Positions 17,660 through 26,006 of a stretch of DNA of 64,000 nucleotides are shown here, one piece after another; the first letter of the stretch is position 1, and the number at the start of each line of letters is the position of its first letter. Source of the stretch: an uncultured Bacteroidales bacterium (lineage in GTDB: Bacteria > Bacteroidota > Bacteroidia > Bacteroidales > WCHB1-69); assembly GCA_934699095.1 (NCBI GenBank), contig CAKUVI010000005.1, forward strand, positions 1 to 64,000, written 5' to 3'. Both the position numbers and the translations under genes were made by a program. The notes below the pieces were generated by a model. The model saw nothing but the letters and a program-made list of their open reading frames with translations, searched no databases and had not been told where the DNA came from.

Positions 17660-19378
17660 TTATTCAACGGCATCCTGCACGAGACGCACGCTAAGCCCAT
17701 AATATCGATAAACGGGGCCAACACCCGCAGCAAATTCACTGATTCCTATATTAAAAACACAACTGCTTGTATATGAAGAGGATGTCCAATAATGTCCGCT
17801 CGGTTCCCCCGTATAATGCAAATTACCCCGTACACTTGCTTCCGGGAGAAAGACGGCGCCGGCATTCTCCAACGCCTTCCATTGTTGTGCACTATAGTGG
17901 TTTTTGTAATTAACTGTGTCGTTGTTGATGTCTTGGGGCGGAACAATGCTGTTGGGGTGGTCATATTTGTTCGGAAAGAGGACAAGACCTCTTACGCCGT
18001 TCACGGTGGCTTTGGCATATCTGGCGTTAGGAATGCCATTCACCGTGGAAGCGTTTCGTGTCAGGAAAAGATATTCGGCTTCGTCCTTTGTCAGTGTCCG
18101 CCATCGGCCGGGTGCGTTTCCACCGTTGGAGATGGCATTATACACGCCCCAGTCGGCGAAAGCGCAGGAGTCGGTCAGAGAGTTTTTCCCATTATTGCCA
18201 GGACTGTAATCAACATTTTCCACAGATACAGACCAAGGCTGATAGCAAAATGCGCCACTGTTCCATCCGCTCGTACCCCAGCCGAAAAGGTCAATCCATC
18301 CGCTGAAGTGGGAGGAGATAGAGCTGTTATCCTCGCCAATGATGTCATATTGGTTTTCGGCAAAACGCCAGGTGCCCTGGGCCAGGCCATCGGCGGTTTT
18401 GTGCTTGCCGGCGGCGCTGTATTGAAGGTTGCCCTGCGAGAACCGTACCTGCCGGCCTGGAGCAACGGAAAACAGACCGTTTAATGAGCCTGCTGTCAAG
18501 GATGGGTCTCCTGGGGAATGCAGAATCCTATAATCCTCTATTTTTCCTTTCACCCATGAAACAGGTTTTACGGAGGCGCACAAGGCAGTAACGAGCACAA
18601 GTGTTATGAAAGCCACGGGCGGAAACCATTTCCGTCTGAAATCCGCTTCACCTATCGCCTGCATCACAGCGTCAGCACTTTGAAAACGTTTTTCTTTAAG
18701 AGGCTGAAGACATTTGCGCACCACATTGCCGTAGCGCGAAGGGAACAGTTGCTTCAGAATCAGTCCAAAGGCGTAAATGTCGGTGCGGTTGTCGACCTCA
18801 TCGCCGGACAACTGTTCCGGGGCAGCGTAGGATTGGGTGTAGGCGGGCTCCTTGAGGATGGCGAACCTTCTGCTGTCGGAAAGTCCGAAGTCGATGATCT
18901 TCACATGGTTGCCGTCATGGGTAATCAGGATGTTGGAGGGTTTCAAGTCTTGGTGTACAACCTGTTTGCGGTGGAAATAGTCCATGGCAAACAGCAGCTC
19001 CTTCACTACCAGTTTGCGAGCCTCCTGCGAGGGATTTTCCTTGAGGAAGTCGTCCAGCGTTCGGCCGTCCACATATTCCATCACGATACAGTCGCCGGCC
19101 ACGGCATCCTGTTCGTGGCTGAGGGCACGAACGATGTTGGGGTGGTTGAGTTCCACCGTCAGGGCGAATTCCTTGGCAAGCATTGCGGTGTATTGCGGGT
19201 CGTCGGCGTACTCGGGTTTGAGGCCTTTCAGCATGTACCACTGTCCGTAGCGTTGGGCACGGAATAGGCGGGAGTAGCCGTTTGAAGGCAATTCCTTATA
19301 GCCGGTGAACTGGTTGGAAATGTTCACGTCCTGCGGCGCAACCGGCCCTGATGTGGATATGTCGTCGTTGAATTTCAT
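17660..19378 (-). CDS. Transmembrane Ser/Thr kinase with FISUMP-like extracytoplasmic domain
   Basis: 572 residues from the start MKFNDDISTSG; a TTG codon 24 nt upstream, overlapping the preceding stop, is an alternative. The Hanks-type kinase domain occupies about residues 25-245, with the beta-3 lysine in YMLKGL, a catalytic loop VVHQDLKPSN (HQD in place of HRD), IDFGLSD and the AAPEQLSG activation segment. One membrane segment follows (WFPPVAFITLVLVTALCASV, about 251-270). The remaining ~300 residues are a FISUMP/C-type-lectin-like domain with FSQGNLQYSA, a WTSSSYTSS motif and YYGLSVRLV at the end. It probably senses an extracytoplasmic signal and phosphorylates cytosolic partners. It directly follows an AAA ATPase gene and may be coupled to it. 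Confidence 0.88.
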   Translation of the reverse strand: MKFNDDISTSGPVAPQDVNISNQFTGYKELPSNGYSRLFRAQRYGQWYMLKGLKPEYADDPQYTAMLAKEFALTVELNHPNIVRALSHEQDAVAGDCIVMEYVDGRTLDDFLKENPSQEARKLVVKELLFAMDYFHRKQVVHQDLKPSNILITHDGNHVKIIDFGLSDSRRFAILKEPAYTQSYAAPEQLSGDEVDNRTDIYAFGLILKQLFPSRYGNVVRKCLQPLKEKRFQSADAVMQAIGEADFRRKWFPPVAFITLVLVTALCASVKPVSWVKGKIEDYRILHSPGDPSLTAGSLNGLFSVAPGRQVRFSQGNLQYSAAGKHKTADGLAQGTWRFAENQYDIIGEDNSSISSHFSGWIDLFGWGTSGWNSGAFCYQPWSVSVENVDYSPGNNGKNSLTDSCAFADWGVYNAISNGGNAPGRWRTLTKDEAEYLFLTRNASTVNGIPNARYAKATVNGVRGLVLFPNKYDHPNSIVPPQDINNDTVNYKNHYSAQQWKALENAGAVFLPEASVRGNLHYTGEPSGHYWTSSSYTSSCVFNIGISEFAAGVGPVYRYYGLSVRLVQDAVE

Positions 19379-19398
19379 TCCGCAGTAAAAGGCTTTGT

Positions 19399-20520
19399 TC
19401 AATCCATGTTCTGCAAATACTCCGACAGATAGGGTACTGCAAACACCAACTCTCCACGACGGGGGGATTCGATAACTCCCGCCTCGATGAGACGCTTGCG
19501 ATAAGGCTGTATGGCCGGACCTTTCCGTCCAAGCTTGGACTGAAGCTTGCTGGTGGTCGCCGGCTCGCCGCAGTGAGCAAGTGCCTTAAGGAATATTTTG
19601 TCATTGTCTGACAGCGGATTCAGTATCGGCTTGAAGACGTTGTCATCCATATCAGCCAAGGCAGCCTTCTCCACCTTGTCCATAATTTCGTCAGTAACAA
19701 CGCCATCTTTTGGGGTATATTGAATCATATAGTAGCCAATCAGTTGCATGAGGTAAGGGAATCCTCGGGTTGAAATTGCTGCGCGGTCGAGTATTTCGTC
19801 CGAGACCTCTATCTTGATTGATTTGAAGGCACGCTCATAATAGGCTCTGATCAAGTTGGTCGATAACAGCCCCAATTCCACTTTGACGGCACGGTTCAGA
19901 AAGGTGAGCACGCTGTCATTAAGTAAATTGGAAACGGAATATGGCAGTCCCGCCATTGCTATCGCAACGTTCTTTCGGTCGCCAACCAGTTCCTGATAAG
20001 CGGCAGCCACCTCGCGCATGGCCTCCGAGGTACGCACTTCATCTATGAGGATGAGAGCACCCTTACCCTTTTCTGCCAACTTGTCGCATAGCAGTGACAT
20101 TTTCGAGCGAAATCCGTATTGCCGTTCCGCAGCTTCCGAAAAAGTAAGACCGAACGAGAAACCTAACACCACGGCGGTCACACCCGACAACTTCCTTTTT
20201 TCGTCATCGAAGTATTTCGAGCCATTCAGTTGTAACTGCTCGATGATGGCTTTCGGCATCCCCTCGTGAGCCGTCACGCGGGCAACAACGTACCCCTCTT
20301 TCTGCGCACGGTCGTTGAGTTCAAGCAACAGTGCTGTCTTTCCCATGCCTCGTTGTCCGAGAAACAACGTGCAGCGGTTGCGCGACCCGACAGGCTCTTT
20401 CAGTCCCGCCATAAACTGTTCAATCACGCCATCGCGACCGATATACTGCATCGGACGGTTACCGAATGTGGGCTGAAACAGTTCCTGAGCACTTTCATAA
20501 AAATCCTCTTTCTTTCCCAT
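19399..20520 (-). CDS. AAA ATPase, kinase-associated
   Basis: 373 residues. An N-terminal P-loop NTPase has Walker A GQRGMGKT (residues 55-62), Walker B ALILIDEV and a sensor region IAMAGLPYSV. A C-terminal helical, winged-helix-like part (LNPLSDNDKIFLKALAHCGE ... IEAGVIESPRRGELVFAVPY) follows. This resembles the AAA_16/archaeal-ATPase type of STAND-like regulators rather than a metabolic enzyme. The gene has an excellent Bacteroides promoter and its end abuts the kinase start, so ATPase and kinase are expected to be cotranscribed. Substrate and output are unknown. Confidence 0.8.
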   Translation of the reverse strand: MGKKEDFYESAQELFQPTFGNRPMQYIGRDGVIEQFMAGLKEPVGSRNRCTLFLGQRGMGKTALLLELNDRAQKEGYVVARVTAHEGMPKAIIEQLQLNGSKYFDDEKRKLSGVTAVVLGFSFGLTFSEAAERQYGFRSKMSLLCDKLAEKGKGALILIDEVRTSEAMREVAAAYQELVGDRKNVAIAMAGLPYSVSNLLNDSVLTFLNRAVKVELGLLSTNLIRAYYERAFKSIKIEVSDEILDRAAISTRGFPYLMQLIGYYMIQYTPKDGVVTDEIMDKVEKAALADMDDNVFKPILNPLSDNDKIFLKALAHCGEPATTSKLQSKLGRKGPAIQPYRKRLIEAGVIESPRRGELVFAVPYLSEYLQNMD

Positions 20521-20567
20521 TTACTTTACTTTATTCTTCTTTATTCTCCTTTATTCTTTTTCGGATG

Positions 20568-20598
20568 CAAAAGTACAAAAATAAGCACAGCAAACAAA
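20568..20598 (-). promoter_or_regulatory. Textbook Bacteroides promoter of the ATPase-kinase group
   Basis: On the minus strand TTTG (20598-20595) is separated by exactly 19 nt from TACTTTTG (20575-20568), matching the -33/-7 consensus TTTG-N19-TAnnTTTG. Transcription would start near 20560, about 40 nt before the ATG at 20520. Confidence 0.85.
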
Positions 20599-20752
20599 AC
20601 ATAATTATTCTAATTAGATTATTTTCTTATCTTTTCCCATCCCCTTTTGGGGAGAAGAATAAAACGGATTTATCAACTTAAATTATTGAACCTAAAAGAA
20701 TTAGAACCAAAAAAGAACCAATAATAATTACATAGCAGAAGCGTTTTCGCTT

Positions 20753-20760
20753 TATCTTTG
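20753..20760 (+). promoter_or_regulatory. -7 box of structured RNA copy 1
   Basis: TATCTTTG directly precedes the structured element and is conserved in copy 2 (22538-22545). A small hairpin AAGCG/CGCTT lies just upstream in both copies. No TTTG at 19-21 nt was found. Confidence 0.5.
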
Positions 20761-20856
20761 CAAGTTCGAAACCTGGAAAATTTCAAATGCAATGCCGAGG
20801 TGCTTGCGGTTCACAGCCGCGAGCTTTCTTTGTTTGGCATTGCAGGTTTTTCCAGT
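20761..20856 (+). ncRNA. Structured RNA element, copy 1
   Basis: About 95 nt that fold into one long hairpin. The outer stem is CTGGAAAA/TTTTCCAG (8 bp), then an asymmetric internal loop, a perfect 9-bp stem TGCAATGCC/GGCATTGCA, and an apical 8-bp hairpin GCTTGCGG/CCGCGAGC (one G-U) with a 7-nt loop. A second copy at 22546-22653 keeps all three stems, although 14-15 nt are inserted between the middle and apical stems. Homology also extends about 85 nt upstream in both copies. No protein is encoded and I do not recognise a known RNA family. It could be a small RNA or a short mobile palindromic element. Confidence 0.6.
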
Positions 20857-20970
20857 AGCCGTTCGTGTCCACTTTTTGGAGCTGGTACAATTGTTGCTTT
20901 CAAAATTATGGGGAAGGCAATGTTTTCCAGTTTAAAAAATACGGGTTAACATAAATTTCCTTGATTTAAA

Positions 20971-21001
20971 TTTGCGGGTCATAATATTTTTATTATTTTT
21001 G
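20971..21001 (+). promoter_or_regulatory. Textbook Bacteroides promoter of the AAA/DUF4143 gene
   Basis: TTTG (20971-20974), a 19-nt spacer and TATTTTTG (20994-21001). The predicted start leaves only about a 15-nt leader before the ATG at 21024. Confidence 0.88.
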
Positions 21002-21023
21002 CAGTGTTTTTAAAACTAAAATT

Positions 21024-22358
21024 ATGGAGCGGATATTCAAAAGGAAAACGTACCGGCAGTTGCTTGAATGGAAAGCAACAGAAAATGGCCGGACTGCAAT
21101 TTTGGTGGAAGGGGCGCGACGTGTGGGAAAGTCAACTATTGTAGAACAGTTCGCTAGGAAAGAATACAAGTCGTACATTCTCATAGATTTCAACAAAGTT
21201 GGCAAGAATGTTGTCGAGCTTTGGGACGATCTCATGGATCTTGACAGGATTTTTCTTTTGTTGCAGCAGATTTTCAAAACAACACTTTACGAAAGAAACT
21301 CCGTCATTATCTTCGATGAGGTGCAGAAATGCCCTCCAGCTCGTCAGGCCATCAAATATTTAGTGCAAGATGGCCGCTACGACTATATCGAGACAGGTTC
21401 GCTGATTAGCATTCACAAGAACACAAGGAATATCACCATACCGAGTGAGGAAGACCGCATAACCATGTATCCCATGGATTATGAAGAGTTCAGATGGGCT
21501 TTGGGAGACATGGCTTCGGTGCCCTTGTTTGAACAACAATATAATAGTCGCATATCGTTGGGCGATGCCGTAGTGCGCCTGAATATGCGCGACTTCAGAC
21601 TCTATATGTTGGTAGGAGGCATGCCACAGGCTGTAAACACTTATTTGGAGACTAACAACTTGAGTCTGGTGGACAAGACTAAGCGAGGCATCATCCAGTT
21701 GTACCTTGAAGATTTCCAGAAGATTGACGCGACAGGTAATGCGGAACGCTTGTTTAAAAATATTCCAGCACAATTGAGTGGCAAGGTCTCCCGGTACCAG
21801 CCCTATACCGTAGTGGGGCAGCAATCGGCAGCCAAGATGCAAGAGCTACTTCAGGAATTGGAACAAAGCAAGACCGCTCTTTTCTGCCACCATTGCACCG
21901 ATCCCAATGTGGGCATGTCACTGAACAAGGATTTGTCTCGCTACAAGATTTTCATGGCAGACACCGGCTTGTTTGTCACTCTCTGTTTTTGGGACAAAGA
22001 TTTTACCGAGAACGTGATTTACGACAAACTGTTGTCGGACAAGCTTGATGCCAATTTAGGATATTTATATGAGAATGTTGTGGCACAGATGTTGGCTAGC
22101 GCGGGCAATCAATTGTTTTACTACACTTTCCCAAAAGATGAAAAACACAATTATGAAATCGACTTTTTGCTTTCAAGAGGCAACAAGTTGGTGCCTATCG
22201 AAGTGAAATCTTCCGGTTATAAAACCCATAAATCTCTCGATGTCTTTTGTGAGAAATACTCTTCACGTATCGGCGAGCGCATACTGCTTTATACCAAAGA
22301 TTATCAGAAAGACGGCCCCACTCAATGCATTCCTGTCTATTTTACCCCATTCCTGTAA
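21024..22358 (+). CDS. ATP-binding protein, AAA_14/DUF4143 family
   Basis: 444 residues. An N-terminal AAA_14 ATPase has Walker A GARRVGKST (residues 30-38) and Walker B VIIFDEVQ. The C-terminal DUF4143 part carries a restriction-endonuclease-like signature (YEIDFLLSRGNKLVPIEVKS), suggesting a PD-(D/E)XK fold. Such proteins are abundant in Bacteroidota and often poorly characterised; some behave like selfish or defence-associated cargo. Its own strong promoter and the flanking structured-RNA copies suggest an independent cassette. Length is normal and no motif is missing. Confidence 0.9.
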   Translation: MERIFKRKTYRQLLEWKATENGRTAILVEGARRVGKSTIVEQFARKEYKSYILIDFNKVGKNVVELWDDLMDLDRIFLLLQQIFKTTLYERNSVIIFDEVQKCPPARQAIKYLVQDGRYDYIETGSLISIHKNTRNITIPSEEDRITMYPMDYEEFRWALGDMASVPLFEQQYNSRISLGDAVVRLNMRDFRLYMLVGGMPQAVNTYLETNNLSLVDKTKRGIIQLYLEDFQKIDATGNAERLFKNIPAQLSGKVSRYQPYTVVGQQSAAKMQELLQELEQSKTALFCHHCTDPNVGMSLNKDLSRYKIFMADTGLFVTLCFWDKDFTENVIYDKLLSDKLDANLGYLYENVVAQMLASAGNQLFYYTFPKDEKHNYEIDFLLSRGNKLVPIEVKSSGYKTHKSLDVFCEKYSSRIGERILLYTKDYQKDGPTQCIPVYFTPFL

Positions 22359-22545
22359 CATTTTTGAAGAAAAAAATGATTTCTCATTCTACACATCAAA
22401 TTTTTTCCCTAACTTTGCCGTTGTGTTCCCGAGACGGGTCCACAGAACGGAATTGTTAACTTAAATTATTGAATAAAAGAAAATTAGAATCTAAAAAGAA
22501 CCATTTTGTAAATACATAGCAGAAGCGTTTTCGCTTTTATCTTTG

Positions 22546-22653
22546 CAAGTTCGAAACCTGGAAAATTTCAAATGCAATGCCGAGAGGAAGTCGAAGATGC
22601 TTGCGGTTCACAGCCGCGAGCTTTCTTTGTTTGGCATTGCAGGTTTTTCCAGG
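22546..22653 (+). ncRNA. Structured RNA element, copy 2
   Basis: Second copy of the element at 20761-20856, nearly identical except for an insertion of about 14 nt between the middle stem (TGCAATGCC/GGCATTGCA) and the apical stem (GCTTGCGG/CCGCGAGC). The outer stem is 9 bp here (CCTGGAAAA/TTTTCCAGG). It sits behind TATCTTTG at 22538-22545 and upstream of a gene of unknown function. Two copies with conserved pairing but a different junction support a structured RNA or palindromic mobile unit. Confidence 0.6.
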
Positions 22654-22766
22654 ACCTCGGACTCAAGACAATGAAGTTCGCGGTTTTTTTATGCCTTGTT
22701 CCCTGGAAGGCAACCCCCTTGCAAAAAGAACCTGAAAAGAACCTAACAGCGTGAGGGAAAGCGATG

Positions 22767-22774
22767 TACTTTTG
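22767..22774 (+). promoter_or_regulatory. -7 box for the gene at 22823
   Basis: TACTTTTG matches TAnnTTTG; the leader would be about 42 nt. No clear -33 box. Confidence 0.5.
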
Positions 22775-22822
22775 CGGCGAGGAAAAATGTAGAATATAAA
22801 GTTTAACAAAAAAAATAATATT

Positions 22823-23323
22823 ATGCGTACAATTTTAACAATTCAAGAGTTATTAAGTGGTCGAAATGCAGATTTCGACAATGCGGCGCAACAGGAAGGG
22901 AAAGTCCAAATGGTCCGTCTCCCCTTTGAAACAGCCCATGGGAAAAATGGAGTTAGTCTTAACACATCAAAATTGACGAGCGTCAATACCATCTCGGATT
23001 TTATTGAGAAAGTTGGCAAAGACGAATTGAGGAAATTTCTGAGTGAATGGCACACTAAAAGTTATGAACCAGTATCTATAGCAGAGTATATTGTTGTTTT
23101 CTGGACACACGATCATAAATCTGGCGACTCAAAAGTACCCTCTAAACTTTTGGGCGTTTATAAAGTAGAGAATTCTCAAAACAAAAACAATAAATATGTT
23201 TTGGATCTTAAAGAAGTGCGTGAATTTGATATTTTTTTAAAGAAAACAGTGATTGATTTTAAAAATACAAGACCATTAACTATAGATTTTTCTAAAAACG
23301 GGAAAAGAATATATGTGATTTGA
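22823..23323 (+). CDS. Protein of unknown function
   Basis: 166 residues, starting MRTILTIQELLSGRNADFDN. It is soluble, with no signal peptide or membrane segment. The middle (EKVGKDELRKFLSEWHTKSY, then EYIVVFWTHDHKSG) and a beta-rich end (NTRPLTIDFSKNGKRIYVI) suggest an alpha/beta fold, but I recognise no family. It lies directly behind structured-RNA copy 2 and its own -7 box, with an AT-rich leader, and is followed by two secreted FISUMP proteins on the same strand. Confidence 0.7.
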   Translation: MRTILTIQELLSGRNADFDNAAQQEGKVQMVRLPFETAHGKNGVSLNTSKLTSVNTISDFIEKVGKDELRKFLSEWHTKSYEPVSIAEYIVVFWTHDHKSGDSKVPSKLLGVYKVENSQNKNNKYVLDLKEVREFDIFLKKTVIDFKNTRPLTIDFSKNGKRIYVI

Positions 23324-23398
23324 TCCTTTTGGAAAATAATTCAACGAAAATGCCGGTTCGCGTGAAAGAAGGTAGGCGAAAAAACTAATTTTTTTGAT

Positions 23399-24136
23399 AT
23401 GAATAAGATTACGCTTTTTTTTCTTTTTCTAATTGTTGCAAATTTAATCTGTGCACAAGAACAATGTCCTGAAGCACCTATTCTTACCGATGTCGATGGC
23501 AATGTCTATCAAACAGTGAAGATTGGTCAACAGTGCTGGATGAAAGAGAACCTACGTACCACAAAATATGCAGACGGAACATTGATCCCGTCGGGCAAAA
23601 TTAATTCGTTTTCAGAAGCCATTCGGTTTTATCCAAACAATAGTCCTTCTACAAAGAACTCTTTTGGGTTGTTGTATAATTGGATCGCTGTGATGAATAA
23701 CGACAATCAAAACATGTCTAATCGCAGTGAGGTGCAAGGCATTTGTCCAGATGGATGGCATGTGCCAAGCGATAAGGAGTGGGAACAATTATTATCATAT
23801 GTAAATAGCCAAAATTCATATAAGTGCAACTCTAATGGAGCTATTGCTAAAGCAATGTGCTCAACTACAGGATGGAATAAATCAATATTGTTTTGTGCTG
23901 TGGGCAACAATCAAGGAACAAATAACGCTTCGCATTTCTCTGCTCTTCCCGCTGGAAATTATATAGATAATGGACTTATTCTCGATTTTGGAGGTAGTGC
24001 TTGTTTTTGGAGTTCCACTGAAGAAGACACCGATTATGCCTCATGTTTTCTTTTCTATAACGATTCTCCTGACGTACGCACAGATCTCGTCGTTAAAAAG
24101 AGTTGTGGCTTTTCCGTCCGTTGCGTGAAGGATTAA
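23399..24136 (+). CDS. Secreted FISUMP-domain protein
   Basis: 245 residues. A signal peptide (MNKITLFFLFLIVANLICAQ) is followed by a FISUMP domain (Fibrobacter succinogenes major paralogous domain) with the full signature: TDVDGNVYQTVKIGQQCWMK, ENLRTTKYADGT, GICPDGWHVPSDKEWEQLL, FSALPAGNY, FWSSTEEDT and GFSVRCVKD at the end. No lipobox is evident. The function of FISUMP proteins is not established; they are abundant surface or secreted proteins. A paralogue lies 137 nt downstream, and the C-terminal half of the nearby transmembrane kinase carries a related fold. Confidence 0.9.
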   Translation: MNKITLFFLFLIVANLICAQEQCPEAPILTDVDGNVYQTVKIGQQCWMKENLRTTKYADGTLIPSGKINSFSEAIRFYPNNSPSTKNSFGLLYNWIAVMNNDNQNMSNRSEVQGICPDGWHVPSDKEWEQLLSYVNSQNSYKCNSNGAIAKAMCSTTGWNKSILFCAVGNNQGTNNASHFSALPAGNYIDNGLILDFGGSACFWSSTEEDTDYASCFLFYNDSPDVRTDLVVKKSCGFSVRCVKD

Positions 24137-24273
24137 GTGGAAAACTACAATACAATTATGAGATAAATGGCCGAAGTCCAAGAAAAGTGCAGATGATGTG
24201 GATAAAAATCGAAAGTTCTGTATAAAAAAAGGAAAATGATTGATTTGCAGCTATGAAATTTAAAATTAAAAAT

Positions 24274-24948
24274 ATGAAAAGAATAATTCTTGCAGTTTTA
24301 GTAACTTTATCAGCGGCATGGTTAACCGCACAAAATCCCATTATAAATAATTGCCCTGAACAAGTAAAAGATTACGATGGCAACACTTATAATGTTGTGC
24401 GTATAGGAAATTTATGTTGGATGAAAGAAAATTTAAGAACAACTTGTTACTCTGATGGTGAAAAAGTTGATTTTGAAAGAACAGGGAGAAGTGTTACAGG
24501 TTATTTATATACGTGGAACGTTGCCAAGGGAAAAGAACGAGGCAAATATGGAATTTGCCCAGATGGTTGGTATCTGCCCAGCGATTGGGAATGGCAACAA
24601 ATGGAGATAGATGCTTATGCTGTTGACAGACCATCGGCTAATAAAATGGGTGCTAGAGGATTTTGTGCTGTTAGACTATGCGACAAAAAAGGATGGGAAA
24701 CAGCCTCGTATTATCGTTATGGTGCTGGAAATAGTAATTCAAGTGAGTGCAATCAAACAGGATTCAGTGCAGTGCCCTCTGGAAAAATAGGGGCGTATGA
24801 ATCAAGTCGTTACGCGAATTTTTGGACATCCACGGAATTCAATAAAAACGATGCTTTGATTCGACAACTATATTATTATTCTCCTTATGTTTACAGAAAG
24901 AAAGAAAAAAAGGACAATGTTTATTCCGTAAGATGCGTACAACTATAA
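24274..24948 (+). CDS. Secreted FISUMP-domain protein, paralogue
   Basis: 224 residues from MKRIILAVLVTLSAAWLTAQ, a clean signal peptide; an ATG 21 nt upstream would add MKFKIKN and is less likely. The FISUMP signature is complete: KDYDGNTYNVVRIGNLCWMK, ENLRTTCYSDG, YGICPDGWYLPSDWEWQQM, FSAVPSGKIG, FWTSTEFNKND and YSVRCVQL. It is the last host gene before the Mu-like prophage, whose right end begins within about 15-80 nt of the stop codon. The gene appears intact. Confidence 0.9.
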   Translation: MKRIILAVLVTLSAAWLTAQNPIINNCPEQVKDYDGNTYNVVRIGNLCWMKENLRTTCYSDGEKVDFERTGRSVTGYLYTWNVAKGKERGKYGICPDGWYLPSDWEWQQMEIDAYAVDRPSANKMGARGFCAVRLCDKKGWETASYYRYGAGNSNSSECNQTGFSAVPSGKIGAYESSRYANFWTSTEFNKNDALIRQLYYYSPYVYRKKEKKDNVYSVRCVQL

Positions 24949-25028
24949 TCCACAAATCAATTTGTTCTTTATTTTTAAATCAAAATGTACCATATTCCAT
25001 ATCTTTTATGATATAATATGGGGTATAA

Positions 25029-26006
25029 TCAGAACTCAATGTACTCAATCTCAAACGTGTCTTTATTGCATACCCAAGCCTTGCCTTCTGGAGTTGGCAG
25101 ACAAAAAGGAGCTATTCCATACATATGTGTATCGTATAAGTTACCTAAAGATATCTGTGTATAGTCATTAGTGTAAAGTATTTCATAGGCCTTATTTGTT
25201 TGCCCGTATGCAGAAACAAATAATCTTTTCGTTCCGCCCCATACAGGAACTAATTGACAAGTGTTGCCAAAAAGTTGGCAGCTTAAGGTATTCGAGAGAA
25301 TTGTTGTATTGTTGGTGTTTGTGATATTATACCCCTGTGCTGACTTCATGAATGACCAGTCCCTGTTGTTCCCGTCAGAACCGTTACGCGAATAGCAAAA
25401 CCCTCCGAAATGTATGTATGGAGTTGAGGATCCATCGTTGACATCCACAATCGTTGACATGATGCGTTGTCCTGTCACAGCCTTTGATTGCAAGCTTTTT
25501 TCTGTGAGATTGACTAGCTGTTGAGTCTCAACAGAGCTTGTCTGTGCAGTTGTTTGGACATAGTGAACACCATTCTTTTCAAACGCAAAGATGTTCGAAT
25601 TCAGATAGTTCCCTAATTGAATTGTCTGTAGTGCACCCAAAGTATTATTGTCAATGTCATATTTGAAATAATTGATATAAGCATTTTTATTGCTTGAACT
25701 ACTGGTTGTGCTGCCGAACCCGAAATAGCCATCAATTGCAAAAGGAGCACGGGTGGAATATCTGTAGGTGAAATTCTGTGTATGTGTAAGCAGTATGGCG
25801 TCTTTGTTGCCAATCACGATTGTCTTCTGTTGCGTTGGAGTTGTTCCATTATGCACTACAACGTAAAAAAGGCCGTCCCTGTCGAATGAGAAGTTGAAAC
25901 ATAACATTTTCTGCTTACCGGGATAAAGGGCGTTTAATTCATCGAAAAATGGAACTGCTGAATAGCTTGCTGCTTGAGATGTTTTTCTCTTATGTTGTCG
26001 TCTCAT
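25029..26006 (-). CDS. Phage tail fibre / tip protein, distal
   Basis: 325 residues, last gene of the tail operon and nearest the right phage end. It overlaps the preceding gene by 4 nt. The sequence is beta-rich with repeated YxxFxxDIDN-like and aromatic strands, for example FFDELNALYPGKQKMLCFNF and VNDGSSTPYIHFGGFCYSRN, without a recognised family. Its AT content is higher than that of the core tail genes, as is common for exchangeable receptor-binding proteins. It is probably the receptor-contacting tip or a fibre partner; this follows from position only. Confidence 0.7.
   Translation of the reverse strand: MRRQHKRKTSQAASYSAVPFFDELNALYPGKQKMLCFNFSFDRDGLFYVVVHNGTTPTQQKTIVIGNKDAILLTHTQNFTYRYSTRAPFAIDGYFGFGSTTSSSSNKNAYINYFKYDIDNNTLGALQTIQLGNYLNSNIFAFEKNGVHYVQTTAQTSSVETQQLVNLTEKSLQSKAVTGQRIMSTIVDVNDGSSTPYIHFGGFCYSRNGSDGNNRDWSFMKSAQGYNITNTNNTTILSNTLSCQLFGNTCQLVPVWGGTKRLFVSAYGQTNKAYEILYTNDYTQISLGNLYDTHMYGIAPFCLPTPEGKAWVCNKDTFEIEYIEF

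Larger units (their letters stand above)
22359..22822 (+). other. Intergenic region with RNA copy 2 and promoter boxes
   Basis: 464 nt without a gene. It contains a TAACTTTG box (22410-22417), the duplicated upstream segment (from about 22458), RNA copy 2 (22546-22653) and a TACTTTTG box (22767-22774) for the next gene. Confidence 0.6.

Noticed and set aside
21024..22358. DUF4143 ATPase as part of the prophage
   Set aside because: It has a host-type promoter with perfect -33/-7 spacing and lies over 2.6 kb outside the phage end, with host FISUMP genes in between.
20761..22653. 6S RNA or known riboswitch for the duplicated hairpin
   Set aside because: Length, lack of a large central bubble, and two nearby copies do not fit 6S; no known aptamer core was recognised.
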